42,375 bases of DNA from CAZMGT01 sp964565895 (GTDB lineage: Bacteria > Armatimonadota > Zipacnadia > UBA1398 > CAZMGT01). The stretch lies in NCBI GenBank assembly GCA_964565895.1, contig CAZMGT010000030.1, positions 1-42,375 on the forward strand, in the 5' to 3' direction. Each line of letters begins with the position of its first letter. Positions within the stretch are counted from its first letter, which is position 1. A program made the position numbers and the translations under genes. Shown here piece after piece: positions 1 through 8,457 of the stretch. A model generated the notes under the pieces. That model ran no database searches. It saw only the letters and a list, made by a program, of their open reading frames with translations, and had not been told where the DNA came from.

Positions 1-272
1 CGCGCCTCTTGCAAATACGGCCGGCCATCTGTAGCGCTGCGGTTGCCCAGCTTGTAAATCCCCTGCACGTAATAGGTTACTTTCTCGCCCAGCCGCCCCT
101 GCGCGAAAAGCTTTAGCCGGCGCAGGGAGAGATAGCTCGCCTGCCCCTGGGGCACGGTAAGCCGCACTTGGTAGTATGTGCTCGTTTGCGCTGTGGCCTT
201 TCCCGCAGCGCACGGCACAGCGCAAAGCAGCAGAACGAGCAGCGACAACGCCGCCAGCGCAACTCGCGACAC
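1..272 (-). CDS. OprP/OprO-like outer-membrane porin, N-terminal part (runs off the left edge)
   Basis: Reading leftward from a GTG at 272, an open frame continues to the window edge (90 codons). A GGAGGG ribosome site lies at 288-283, ten bases before the start. The first ~25 residues form a signal peptide (VSRVALAALSLLVLLLCAVP). After it comes a stretch resembling the first strands of phosphate-selective porin O/P proteins: a LRRLKLFAQGRLGEKVTYYV segment and then DGRPYLQEA, close to the 'DGR..LQEAYV' pattern of that family. Such porins are trimeric outer-membrane beta-barrels for anion uptake. The assignment rests on this short N-terminus only. Because the start is GTG and the gene is cut, a simple ORF caller would miss it. 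The gene is divergent from the glycosidase at 587. Confidence 0.6.
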   Translation of the reverse strand, partial: MSRVALAALSLLVLLLCAVPCAAGKATAQTSTYYQVRLTVPQGQASYLSLRRLKLFAQGRLGEKVTYYVQGIYKLGNRSATDGRPYLQEA

Positions 273-586
273 GCGTAGCTCACCCTCCGTTTCCCGCAAG
301 CCGGGGTAGTGGCGCGCGCTGCGCAGGCGCTGGGGCTTGCCCAGGCCGTTGCCGGCGCGCCCGGTGCGCGGCGCGGTGATGTTCCCCGCACGCCGGCGCA
401 TACCTCTCTTGCTCGGAATATCCGCCCTCTGCCGGCCCGCGTCGCACTTAGGTTTTTGAGGCGGCTCTTTTCTGTTGCGCAATATCCCTCCGGCTGCCCT
501 ATGTCCGCCGTTGCGCAAAGGACAACCGTGCCCTGGGGCGAACCACTCCTTGTCCGCAGGGCAATTTCGTTTGCGGAGGATTTGTT
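273..586. other. Divergent intergenic region between porin and glycosidase
   Basis: This 314-base stretch separates the leftward porin from the rightward glycosidase and must contain both promoters. I see no open frame with a ribosome site and coding character. For the plus strand, TTGAGG near 456 followed about 18 bases later by CAATAT is a weak promoter candidate only. No repeat or RNA gene is recognised. Confidence 0.4.
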
Positions 587-1567
587 ATGGTGCGAGGCGC
601 GCTGCTTTGGCTCCCTCTTTGCGCCGCGCTTTTCCTCCTGGGCAGCGGCGCTGCGCTTGGCTTGGACTTCGGCCGAAAATTCGAGCCCCGCGGCGACCGC
701 GTAATTCACGGCGCGGGGCAAAGCCCGGACGCGTTCGACAACTACTGGAACGCCATTGGCCCAAACAAGCCCGCGTTGTTCATGACCTATTGCGGGCTAA
801 ACCGCATTTCCCAAGCGTGGTTTATGCGGCTGGCCGCGACGCTCGACCGCTATCCCGGGACGATGCCCCAAATTGGCCTGAGCCTGGGGCGCGACGGACG
901 GCCCGAAGAGCATTACGAGCATCGTGTCGCCGCGGGCGAGTTCGACGAACAGATCGCCGTCCTCTGCCGCGGGCTAAAGAGCCTCGGCCGGCCCGTGTTC
1001 TTGCGCATTGGCTACGAGTTCAACGGCCCGTGGAACGGCTATGCGCCGGAGACGTACATCGCCGCTTGGCGCCGGCTCGTTAATGCCTTTCGCGAGCGCG
1101 GCGTGGACAACGTGGCCACCCTGTGGTGCTTTGCCCCCGGCGGCCGGCCCAACTACATGGACTTTTACCCCGGCGACGACTACGTAGACTGGTGGTCCAT
1201 CGACCTCTTCTCCCCCAGGCACTTCACCGCAGCGATTACCCTGCGCTTCACCCGCGACGCCTTGGAGCACAAGCACCCCATCATCATCGGCGAATCAACC
1301 CCCCGCCATGTAGGCGTGCTAGAGGGCGAGAAGTCGTGGGAGACGTGGTTTGCTCCCTACTTCCGCTATATTCGCGACAACCCCCACGTAAAGGGTTTCT
1401 GCTACATCAACTGGGATTGGGCGAAATATCCGCGCTGGGCGGACTGGGGCGACTGCCGGATCGAGCGCAACGAGGTTGTCCGCGCGCGGTTTGAGGCCGA
1501 GATGCGCGACCCGCGCTACATCCACGCCATGCCCCAAAGCGAGTTTTTAAAGCTTGTCTTTCATTAG
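587..1567 (+). CDS. Secreted glycoside hydrolase, GH26-like (beta-mannanase type)
   Basis: This 326-residue protein has a signal peptide (residues 1-25) and a single TIM-barrel-like domain. RIGYEFNGPWNGY at 140-152 matches the GH26 acid/base segment with Glu144, and IIIGESTPR at 232-240 supplies a likely nucleophile, Glu236. WWSIDLFS at 203-209 is also typical of the fold. GH26 and related clan-A enzymes cleave beta-1,4-mannan or similar beta-glycans by a retaining mechanism. The start is fixed by GGAGGA at 575-580, six bases before the ATG. The enzyme would act outside the cytoplasm, in keeping with the neighbouring porin and lyase-like protein. The exact substrate cannot be told from sequence. 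Another clan-A glycosidase family is the main alternative. Confidence 0.75.
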   Translation: MVRGALLWLPLCAALFLLGSGAALGLDFGRKFEPRGDRVIHGAGQSPDAFDNYWNAIGPNKPALFMTYCGLNRISQAWFMRLAATLDRYPGTMPQIGLSLGRDGRPEEHYEHRVAAGEFDEQIAVLCRGLKSLGRPVFLRIGYEFNGPWNGYAPETYIAAWRRLVNAFRERGVDNVATLWCFAPGGRPNYMDFYPGDDYVDWWSIDLFSPRHFTAAITLRFTRDALEHKHPIIIGESTPRHVGVLEGEKSWETWFAPYFRYIRDNPHVKGFCYINWDWAKYPRWADWGDCRIERNEVVRARFEAEMRDPRYIHAMPQSEFLKLVFH

Positions 1568-1724
1568 CCTGCCGCCGCGGCGCGAGCGTGGCAACTTGGC
1601 CTCGCTCGGAGCCGTCTGAAAAATCGATCCGTTGCCCTGGGGCAGCCCGTCTCGCGGCTTACAGTTTTTGCGTTAGCTCGCGCCGCGGCCGCTCTGGCAC
1701 AACGCCCAGCGGAGGGTTTGCGAC

Positions 1725-2726
1725 ATGCTTTTTCGTTTGCCTGGCTTATGGCGCGCTCTTGTGCTTGCGCTCGCCTGTGTCGCGCTTTTCGCTATGGGCT
1801 GCGCGCTGCAGCTTCCCGGGCAGGGCGGAGGGGGCGCCGCGCCCACCCCTTCGCCCGGGTCAACACCGGGGGCGACGCCCGCGCTCCCTCCTCTCCCCGG
1901 CGGGCACACGGTCGCCGAGCTTGAGGCAAAGGTGTTTCAGCTCGTAAACCAAGCGCGCGCCGCGGAGGGCGTCCCTGCGCTAACGCTTGCCGCGGACCTT
2001 TCCGCCATCGCCCGCGCGCACAGCGAGGACATGGCTCGGCGCGGCTACTTTAGCCACGAAAACCCCGAGGGCCAGCGCGTCCAGCAGCGCATCGAAAGCG
2101 CGGGGATTATGACCGCCGCCGTGGGCGAAAACATCCACAAAAACGCAAACCAAAGCACGCCGGCCGAGGAGGCCGTGCAAAGCTGGCTCGCCAGCCCCCC
2201 GCACCGCGCAACCATGATGAGCACCGTTGTGGACGAAACGGGCGTGGGCGTGGCCTTTGGCGCCGACGGCTACTTTTACTTCACCCAAGTGTTTATCAAG
2301 CGCATGGCCCAGTTTACCGAGGAGCAGCTTGCGCAGGAGCAGGCGTCCGTCGTTGACCTAATCAACGAGCGCCGGCGCGCCGCCGGCGTGCCCGACCTTT
2401 CGCTCGCCGAGGACATCTCCGCGATCTCCCTCGCCCACAGCGAGGACATGGCCCAGCGGGGCTACCTCTCGCCCGTTACCCCGGAGGGCCAGACGCCCGA
2501 CCAGCGCCTCGCCCAGGCAGGAATCAGCGCCGGCTACCCCTACGAGTGGGTGTGGAAGTTCTTTACCAACGGCCCCGTGGCTTCGGTAATCGTAGACAAG
2601 ATGTTCGAGCGCGAGACGACGAGAAAGGCCCTCCTCAGCTCCGTCTGCGACGAGGCCGGCGTTGGCCTATATCAGCACACGGACGGGTTTATCTACGTTA
2701 CCGTTACGCTCATCGAGCGCCGCTGA
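1725..2726 (+). CDS. Lipoprotein with two CAP (SCP/YkwD-type) domains
   Basis: This 333-residue protein begins with a lipoprotein signal whose lipobox ends at Cys26 (FAMGC), followed by a Pro/Gly/Thr linker to about residue 60. Two tandem CAP domains follow, ~65-195 and ~205-333. The first keeps the family pattern: HSEDMARRGYFSHENPEG with two histidines, then GENIH and SPPHRATMM. The second repeats HSEDMAQRGYLS but has lost the second His and the GENI segment, so it looks degenerate. CAP proteins of bacteria are extracytoplasmic and mostly of unknown activity. The start is set by GGAGGG at 1711-1716. The gene runs convergently into the lyase-like gene, with only 11 bases between stops. Confidence 0.82.
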   Translation: MLFRLPGLWRALVLALACVALFAMGCALQLPGQGGGGAAPTPSPGSTPGATPALPPLPGGHTVAELEAKVFQLVNQARAAEGVPALTLAADLSAIARAHSEDMARRGYFSHENPEGQRVQQRIESAGIMTAAVGENIHKNANQSTPAEEAVQSWLASPPHRATMMSTVVDETGVGVAFGADGYFYFTQVFIKRMAQFTEEQLAQEQASVVDLINERRRAAGVPDLSLAEDISAISLAHSEDMAQRGYLSPVTPEGQTPDQRLAQAGISAGYPYEWVWKFFTNGPVASVIVDKMFERETTRKALLSSVCDEAGVGLYQHTDGFIYVTVTLIERR

Positions 2727-2737
2727 GCGCGGATGCG

Positions 2738-3751
2738 CTAACGCGGGGCGATCGGCCCCACATATTGCCGGGCGAGGACGATGTTGTCGAACCACACGGT
2801 GTTTTTCAGCCGCGTGTCGGCCACTTTGTTGCGCCGCAGGGCGCTTTCCGTGACGTAAAGCATGAGCCAGAAGAAGTTAACCTTAACATCGCGCTCGGTG
2901 CGCCACATAAATCCCTCAAACGGCTCGCCGCCGCGCTCAAGCACCTCGAAGCCCATTCCCGTCCACGGTCCGCGCGGCGTCCCCCGCTTTACGTAAAGCT
3001 TCTGCTCGCCGTCGATCCACAGGGCCAGCTCGCCGTCGTGCTGCGGGGGGTTGTTGCACTTAATGTATACCTCGACGCACTGCCACCGGCCGCGCAGGGC
3101 GAGCGCGGGCCGCGAGGGCTTGATGCCATTGCCCCAGTAGCGGCCGTCGGCGGATTGTTTCATCTCGCACCAATAGACGTAAAAGTTCCACGCCCCAGGC
3201 GGGGGATATTTCCCCCCTGCCCCCCAGGGCTCGATGCCCACGGTAAACCGCTCCGCGCCGGAGGGGCGCAGCCCCGCGCGCCCCAGTGGCCAGCGCGGGG
3301 GATTTTTCTGCGCGCCGATGGTCACGAAGTGGTGAATATAGCTGCAGTCCTCGGCGAACTTTACGTAAAACCGGGCATAGATCTCGTCCTCGCCCGGGGG
3401 AAAAGTATGATACAGGTGCCCGCCGGTGTTCTCGCCCACCGTCGCGGTAACCTTAAGCGACCGCCGGCCCGCGCTTCCCGGGGGAACGTCGCCGTCGAGG
3501 GCAAGGGCCTTGCCTCCTTTGTTGCTCACATCGCCCCAGCGCCTGCCGATTTCCTCAAGCGTCCCGCGCTCGAAGCTTTCCGCGAAGATTACCGCCGGGT
3601 CGCGCTCGATGCCCGCGTCGCCCGGGTACTTGCTCGCCAGGCCCGTGCCCTGCGGCGCGCCAGCTGCGGTGCTGTTTCCCCCGCGCGGGGCAAGGCAAAT
3701 TGCCGCCGCGGCAAGCGCAACGGCAGCCAAACCAGCGCACGCTTTGCCCAT
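2738..3751 (-). CDS. Secreted polysaccharide-lyase-like beta-sandwich protein
   Basis: This 337-residue protein carries a Sec signal peptide (~1-25, MGKACAGLAAVALAAAAICL). The rest looks like a concanavalin-like jelly roll: FAESFERGTLEEIG near the start, a central DEIYARFYVKF strand, GRWQCVEVYIKCNNPP and DGELALWIDGEQ, and a closing TVWFDNIVLARQYVGP. This order (a modified region, a calculated 'weighed' shape, an Asp-Asn-Ile-Val end strand) is typical of polysaccharide lyase or heparin-lyase-like sandwiches. A catalytic set cannot be assigned, so activity is inference. I use the ATG at 3751 because a strong GGGAGGAGGG site lies at 3768-3759. An upstream in-frame extension to 3853 has no ribosome site. 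The gene is divergent from the D-aminopeptidase. Confidence 0.6.
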   Translation of the reverse strand: MGKACAGLAAVALAAAAICLAPRGGNSTAAGAPQGTGLASKYPGDAGIERDPAVIFAESFERGTLEEIGRRWGDVSNKGGKALALDGDVPPGSAGRRSLKVTATVGENTGGHLYHTFPPGEDEIYARFYVKFAEDCSYIHHFVTIGAQKNPPRWPLGRAGLRPSGAERFTVGIEPWGAGGKYPPPGAWNFYVYWCEMKQSADGRYWGNGIKPSRPALALRGRWQCVEVYIKCNNPPQHDGELALWIDGEQKLYVKRGTPRGPWTGMGFEVLERGGEPFEGFMWRTERDVKVNFFWLMLYVTESALRRNKVADTRLKNTVWFDNIVLARQYVGPIAPR

Positions 3752-3880
3752 GGCCGTGCCCTCCTCCCTCGCCTCGTTACTAACAGACGTTTGCCTCTCG
3801 ACCGAGGATCCCTGCCGCGCGCTGAGAAGACTGTGCGCCGGCGGGGCAAACAAGAACCAAAGCTCGAGGGGGAACGACCC

Positions 3881-4732
3881 GTGAAAATCTATCTTATGAC
3901 CGACCTAGAGGGCGTTGCTGGCGTCTACGACTGGGAGAACCGCGACGACGCGAGCCCGATAAACGCCGAGACCCGCCTGCGCCAAAGGCGCTGGCTGGCG
4001 CGCGAGGTCAACGCGGCCGTGGAGGGCTTTTTCGCCGGCGGGGCGACGGAGGTTATCGTCAACGACGGCCACGGCGCGGGCTATACCATTGACCTGGACG
4101 AAATCGACCCCCGGGTAACGGTAATCAACGGCAAGCAGCGCCCGCGCTGGCTGCCTTACCTCGACGAGACGTGCCACGCTACGGGCATCGTCGGCGCGCA
4201 CGCCAAGGCGGGCACGCCCGGCGCCTGCCTGTGCCACACGATGAGCTCGGCGATCCGCAACTGGACGTTCAACGGCATCTCCCTGGGCGAGGTCGGCCTG
4301 CAGGCGGCAATCGCCGGGCATTACGGCGTCCCGTTTGTCTTCGCCACCGGCGACGCCCACCTCTGCCGCGAGGTCGAGGAGCTTATCCCCGGCGTGGTTA
4401 CCGTGCCCGTGAAGTTCGGCATGAGCAGGCACTCCGCGCGGCACATTCCCCCGCGCCGGGCATGCGAGCTCATCCGCGAGGGCGCGGAGCAGGCCATGCG
4501 CGTCGTCGACAAGGTCGAGCCTTTTCGTCTGGAAAGCCCCATCGTGTTTCGCGACGAGCGCGTGGAGCCCACATTTGACGAGGAAAACCCGCCGCCCCAC
4601 AGCAAGGTCATCGACGCCCATACGCGGGAGGTCGTCGCCGAGGACATTGTCGACCTCATGCGCAAGCTCTACGACTATCCCGAGGACTGGCAGCCGCTTG
4701 AATTCGTCCCCGCCTGGCGCCGGACGTGCTAG
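3881..4732 (+). CDS. dppA: DppA-family D-aminopeptidase (peptidase M55)
   Basis: The protein is 283 residues from a GTG at 3881 preceded by GAGGGGGA at 3866-3873. The zinc ligands of the family are visible: Asp8 and Glu10 in MTDLEG, His64 in NDGHG, His107 in VGAHA and Glu137 in GEVGL. His119 in CHTMS corresponds to the catalytic His of Bacillus subtilis DppA. M55 enzymes are cytoplasmic, decameric, binuclear-zinc peptidases that split D-Ala-containing dipeptides, which suits recycling of peptidoglycan peptides. An open frame extends far upstream of 3881 but is antisense to the lyase-like gene and is not part of this protein. No dpp transporter genes lie beside it. The gene is convergent with the sulfatase, 20 bases apart. 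Confidence 0.88.
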   Translation: MKIYLMTDLEGVAGVYDWENRDDASPINAETRLRQRRWLAREVNAAVEGFFAGGATEVIVNDGHGAGYTIDLDEIDPRVTVINGKQRPRWLPYLDETCHATGIVGAHAKAGTPGACLCHTMSSAIRNWTFNGISLGEVGLQAAIAGHYGVPFVFATGDAHLCREVEELIPGVVTVPVKFGMSRHSARHIPPRRACELIREGAEQAMRVVDKVEPFRLESPIVFRDERVEPTFDEENPPPHSKVIDAHTREVVAEDIVDLMRKLYDYPEDWQPLEFVPAWRRTC

Positions 4733-4752
4733 GGCAATGCGGCCTAGTGGCG

Positions 4753-6144
4753 CTACTTCCCCTTGCCCCGGCCCCTTCTTTTCTTGCCCCCCAAGCGCTG
4801 CTTTAGCTCCGCGGGTGGGGTTATCGGATCGGCCATCTGCTTGCGCCACTCGTAGTACTGCTCGCTCAGCTCCTTAACGAGCTGCGGCTTGTCCTGGGCC
4901 AGGTCTCTCTGCTCGCCGATGTCCTCGGCGAGGTTAAACAGGTGCAGCGTGCCCGCATCGTGCACGAGCTTCCACTCGCCCCGGCGAATGGCCCAGAAGC
5001 CGCCGTTGGGAGACCAGCGAAACGCCCAGAACAAAGCCTCGTGCAGCGGGCCGGAGGAGCGTCCCGCAAGCGTGGGGATAAGGTTCTTCCCGTCGTAGGT
5101 GCGCCCGCGGGGCAGGGGCACCCCCGCCGCGGCAAGGCACGTCGGGAAAATGTCTAGCGAAATCACCGGCTCGGAGCACGTCTTTCCCGCGGGCAGCCTC
5201 GCCGGCCAGCGCACGATAAACGGCACGCGAATGCCCCCCTCCCATACCGTGCCCTTCGTCCCGCGCAGGGGGCCGTTGTTCGCCGTCGTCTTCGGCGTAG
5301 GCCCGCCGTTGTCGGTGAGGAAGAACACCAGGGTGTTCTCGCTCACCCCTACTTCCTCGAGCTTGTCCAGCACCGCGCCCACGCCGTCGTCCAGCGCGGC
5401 GAGCATGGCCAGGTAGGTGCGCCGCTTGGGGTCGTCCGCTTTTACTCTGCTCAGGTATTTCTCCGTCGCCTCAAGCGGGCCGTGGACGGCGTTGTAGGCC
5501 AGATAAAGGAAGAACGGCTCGCGCTTGTGCCGCTCGATAAAGCTCAGGGCCTCGCGCGTGAACAAGTCCGTAAGGTAGCCCTGCTCGTCGATCGCTTCTC
5601 TGCCGCGCATGATGGGGTTCGCGGGAATGTCCTCGCGGCGCAGCTTAATGTAGCTGTGCGCGCCCCCGAGGAAGCCGTAGAACTCGTCGAACCCGCGGCT
5701 CATGGGGTGGCGGTCGGGCTGCGTCCCCAGGTGCCACTTGCCGATGGCGCCCGTGGCGTAGCCCGCGCTGCGCAGGACCTGGGCCAAGGTAATCTCCTCC
5801 AGGGGCAGGCCGGCGACGTTCGACGCTTGGTTGGTGTAATAGCCGAAGCGCTGCTGATAGCGGCCGGTCATAATCCCCGCGCGCGTCGGGCTGCACACGG
5901 GGCAGCTCACGTAGCCGTCCGTGAGCCGCACGCCCTCCGCAGCTAAGCGGTCGATGTTTGGCGTGCGCACGTCCTTCCCCCCATAGCAGCCGGAGTCCAC
6001 ATAGCCCTGGTCGTCGGAGAGGATGACCACGATGTTCGGCTTTGCCGCAGCCTGCGCCCCCTGCTCGGCGAGGGCAAGGGGCCCGAGCGCGCCCGCGGCG
6101 CCCAGAGCCTTTATGAACTGCCTGCGCGAGATGTGCTGTGTCAT
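4753..6144 (-). CDS. Tat-exported type I sulfatase (arylsulfatase family)
   Basis: This 463-residue protein opens with a twin-arginine signal (SRRQFIKALG, residues 6-15) ending near residue 33. The sulfatase body follows: metal-binding Asp44/Asp45 in ILSDDQG, the formylglycine motif C84-S-P-T-R88 and GKWHLG. TDNGG later supplies the second metal pair. The enzyme would hydrolyse sulfate esters in the periplasm or on the cell surface after Cys84 is converted to formylglycine. No maturase is in the window. The last 13 residues (LGGKKRRGRGKGK) are an unusual basic tail. Two in-frame ATGs exist. I prefer 6144 because AAGGTAGG at 6160-6153 is eight bases upstream. The ATG at 6150 is too close to that site. 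Substrate unknown. Confidence 0.93.
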   Translation of the reverse strand: MTQHISRRQFIKALGAAGALGPLALAEQGAQAAAKPNIVVILSDDQGYVDSGCYGGKDVRTPNIDRLAAEGVRLTDGYVSCPVCSPTRAGIMTGRYQQRFGYYTNQASNVAGLPLEEITLAQVLRSAGYATGAIGKWHLGTQPDRHPMSRGFDEFYGFLGGAHSYIKLRREDIPANPIMRGREAIDEQGYLTDLFTREALSFIERHKREPFFLYLAYNAVHGPLEATEKYLSRVKADDPKRRTYLAMLAALDDGVGAVLDKLEEVGVSENTLVFFLTDNGGPTPKTTANNGPLRGTKGTVWEGGIRVPFIVRWPARLPAGKTCSEPVISLDIFPTCLAAAGVPLPRGRTYDGKNLIPTLAGRSSGPLHEALFWAFRWSPNGGFWAIRRGEWKLVHDAGTLHLFNLAEDIGEQRDLAQDKPQLVKELSEQYYEWRKQMADPITPPAELKQRLGGKKRRGRGKGK

Positions 6145-6273
6145 TCGCATCGCCTACCTTGAGAAAAGTTGGTAGCGTCGCTTCGCTCATTCTGCAACGA
6201 GGGGCAGCTCACCTGCAGCGATGGGCCAAGGCAAACAGGGCTCGAGCTGGGCAAAGCTGAACGAGAGCTTGGA

Positions 6274-6310
6274 GCAAAAAGCAAAATGCGCCGACGAGCA
6301 ACTCGGCGCA
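6274..6310 (-). terminator. Intrinsic terminator after the cold-shock gene
   Basis: On the minus strand, TGCGCCGA (6310-6303) pairs with TCGGCGCA (6294-6287) around an eight-base loop and is followed by TTTTGCTTTTTG. This lies about 100 bases after the csp stop codon. Confidence 0.85.
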
Positions 6311-6410
6311 GACGCAAAACTTCCACACCCACATACTCAGCCGCAGCCCAACGCCGCGCTGGCGCAGCCGCGGGACAGCGCTGAACTTTGCTCCGGGGAC
6401 AAAGGGGCAG

Positions 6411-6638
6411 CTAATACATGGGCTCGCTGCCGCCAGCCCCAATTCGCCTTACGTTGACGGCCTGGGGACCCTTTTCACTTTCCTCGACATCAAACTCGAC
6501 TTCTTCGCCCTCGTCGAGGGACTTGAAGCCTTCCATCATGATCGAGGAGTAGTGAACGAAAACGTCCTTGCCGCCGCCTTCTGGTTCAATAAATCCATAG
6601 CCCTTGGAGTTATTGAACCATTTAACAGTACCGCGCAC
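6411..6638 (-). CDS. csp: Cold-shock protein (CspA family)
   Basis: This 75-residue single-stranded nucleic acid chaperone contains RNP1 (KGYGFIEP, residues 12-19) and RNP2 (DVFVHYSS, 25-32), and opens with the family-typical GTVKWFN. The GTG at 6638 is chosen over longer in-frame starts for two reasons. A GGGAGGG site lies at 6655-6649, and the upstream ATG at 6695 sits inside the -10 element of a strong promoter. The resulting length fits the usual 65-75 residues. The C-terminal tail (VRRIGAGGSEPMY) is slightly longer than usual. The gene stands alone between the groEL terminator and its own terminator. Related proteins melt RNA structure and act in transcription antitermination or translation. 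Whether this one is cold-induced is not visible. Confidence 0.93.
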   Translation of the reverse strand: MRGTVKWFNNSKGYGFIEPEGGGKDVFVHYSSIMMEGFKSLDEGEEVEFDVEESEKGPQAVNVRRIGAGGSEPMY

Positions 6639-6693
6639 TCCGAAAACGCCCTCCCAGGCTGGCTTTAAGGAGGGGCCAAAACCCCATGTTGCC

Positions 6694-6722
6694 ATCGTAA
6701 TCCCCAACACCGCCCCTGTCAA
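6694..6722 (-). promoter_or_regulatory. Sigma-70-type promoter of csp
   Basis: TTGACA at 6722-6717, a 17-base spacer, and TACGAT at 6699-6694. The predicted transcript starts near 6687 and gives a leader of about 50 bases before the GTG at 6638. Confidence 0.8.
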
Positions 6723-6745
6723 CCCCACAAACCATTTTTTCCCGC

Positions 6746-6788
6746 AAAACAAAAGGCGCGCGCCGCGCATCCTCCCGCGACGCGCGCC
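6746..6788 (-). terminator. Strong intrinsic terminator of the groEL transcript
   Basis: On the minus strand, GGCGCGCG-T-CGCG (6788-6776) pairs with CGCG-G-CGCGCGCC (6767-6755), with one G-U pair and an eight-base loop. It is followed by TTTTGTTTT. It lies 15 bases after the groEL stop and separates groEL from csp. Confidence 0.9.
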
Positions 6789-6803
6789 CCGCTCTCGCTC
6801 ACA

Positions 6804-8405
6804 CTAGTACGGCGGCGGGGTGCTCTCCTTCTCTTCCTCGGGGATCTCGGAGATGAGCGCCTCGGTGGTCAGGAGGAGCCCGGCGATGCTCGCCGCGTTT
6901 TCCACAGCGTGGCGCGTGACCTTCACGGGGTCGATGATCCCCGCTTTGACGAGGTCCTCGTAGCGCTCGGCGAGCGCGTTAAACCCCTCGTGCTCCTTCA
7001 TCTGGCGCACGCGCTCGACGACCACGCTGCCCTCCCAGCCGGCGTTTTCGGCAATCTGGCGCAACGGCTCCTCAAGCGCGCGCCGGACGATCGACGCGCC
7101 GATCTTCTCGTCGCCTTTCAGGCGCAGGGTGTCGAGGGCCTTTTGCGCGCGGAGGAGGGTCACGCCGCCGCCCGCGCAAATGCCCTCCTCGACCGCCGAC
7201 CGGGCAGCGTTGAGCGCGTCCTCGAAGCGATGCTTTTTCTCCTTAAGCTCCGTCTCCGTCGCCGCGCCGACCTGGATCACGGCCACGCCGCCGGCGAGCT
7301 TGGCCAGCCGCTCCTGCAGCTTCTCCCGGTCGTAGTCCGAGTCCGTCTCCTCGATCGCCTTGCGCAGCTCCTCCATGCGCCCGCTGATCGCCTCGGGGTC
7401 GCCCGCGCCGCCGATGATCGTCGTCTTCTCGCGGTCGATGACCACGCGCTGGGCCTTGCCCAGGACGTCCAGCTCCACGTTTTCCAGCTTCAGCCCGAGG
7501 TCTTCGGAGATGAACGTCCCGCCGGTGAGGATGGCGATATCCTGGAGCATCGCCTTCCGCCGCTCACCGAACCCGGGGGCCTTTACCGCAGCGCACTGGA
7601 TCGTCCCGCGAATGCGGTTAACGACGAGAGTGGCCAGCGCCTCGCCCTCCACGTCCTCGGCGATGACCACCAGGGGCTTGCCCGCCCGCGCAACCTTCTC
7701 CAGCAAGGGCACGATGTCCGCGGCGGAGCTGATCTTCTTCTCGTAGAGCAAAATGAACGGGTCCTCGAGCACGGCCTCCATGCTCTCCGGGTCGGTGACG
7801 AAGTACGGGGAGAGGTAACCCTTGTCGAACTGCATCCCGTCGGTGAGCTCGAGGCGGGTATCCGCGCTCTTGGACTCCTCGACGGTGATCACGCCGTCTT
7901 TGCCGACCTTGGACATCGCCTCGGCGATAAGCTTGCCGATGGCCGGGTCGTTGCCCGCGACGCCGGCGACCTGGGCGATGGCCTCCTCATCGGCCACGGG
8001 GATGGCCATTTTCTTAATCGCCTGGACGACCTTTTCCACGGCGGCCTCAATGCCCTTTTTCATGAGCATGGGGTTCGCCCCGGCGGCGACGTTCTTCAGG
8101 CCCTCTTTGATCATCGCCTGGGCGAGGACGGTCGCCGTGGTCGTCCCGTCGCCGGCGACGTCGTTGGTCTTCGAGGCCACCTCGCGAATAAGCTGGGCGC
8201 CCATGTTCTCAAAGCGATCCTCGAGCTCGATCTCCTTGGCCACGGTAACGCCGTCCTTGGTCACCGTGGGCGAGCCGAACTTTTTGTCGAGGATCACGTT
8301 GCGCCCGCGGGGCCCGAGGGTGACCTTGATCGCGTCGGCCACCGCTTCGGCTCCCCGTTCCAACGCCCGTCGTGCTTCTTCGTTGTAAAGCAGCTCCTTG
8401 GCCAT
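6804..8405 (-). CDS. groEL: Chaperonin GroEL (Hsp60)
   Basis: The 533-residue protein is colinear with GroEL throughout: equatorial start with LGPRGRNVILDKKFGSP and the ATP-site GDGTTTATVLAQ, apical domain with the EDVEGEALATLVVN helix, and the second equatorial half with EEGICAGGGVTLL. GroEL forms a double heptameric ring that folds proteins with GroES in the cytoplasm. The C-terminus ends in EEEKESTPPPY and lacks the Gly-Gly-Met repeats that line the cavity in many bacteria. GGAGGAT lies shortly upstream of the ATG. groES is 52 bases upstream in the same transcript, and the terminator at 6746-6788 follows. Confidence 0.98.
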   Translation of the reverse strand: MAKELLYNEEARRALERGAEAVADAIKVTLGPRGRNVILDKKFGSPTVTKDGVTVAKEIELEDRFENMGAQLIREVASKTNDVAGDGTTTATVLAQAMIKEGLKNVAAGANPMLMKKGIEAAVEKVVQAIKKMAIPVADEEAIAQVAGVAGNDPAIGKLIAEAMSKVGKDGVITVEESKSADTRLELTDGMQFDKGYLSPYFVTDPESMEAVLEDPFILLYEKKISSAADIVPLLEKVARAGKPLVVIAEDVEGEALATLVVNRIRGTIQCAAVKAPGFGERRKAMLQDIAILTGGTFISEDLGLKLENVELDVLGKAQRVVIDREKTTIIGGAGDPEAISGRMEELRKAIEETDSDYDREKLQERLAKLAGGVAVIQVGAATETELKEKKHRFEDALNAARSAVEEGICAGGGVTLLRAQKALDTLRLKGDEKIGASIVRRALEEPLRQIAENAGWEGSVVVERVRQMKEHEGFNALAERYEDLVKAGIIDPVKVTRHAVENAASIAGLLLTTEALISEIPEEEKESTPPPY

Positions 8406-8457
8406 TTCCGCTCATCCTCCGTTGCTCCAGGATGGAACTTTCTGGAACCGAAGCGCG

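Noticed and set aside
2546..3880. Long in-frame N-terminal extension of the D-aminopeptidase
   Set aside because: It is antisense to the lyase-like gene, has no family similarity, and a GTG with a good ribosome site at 3881 gives a complete M55 protein with zinc ligands at the expected positions.
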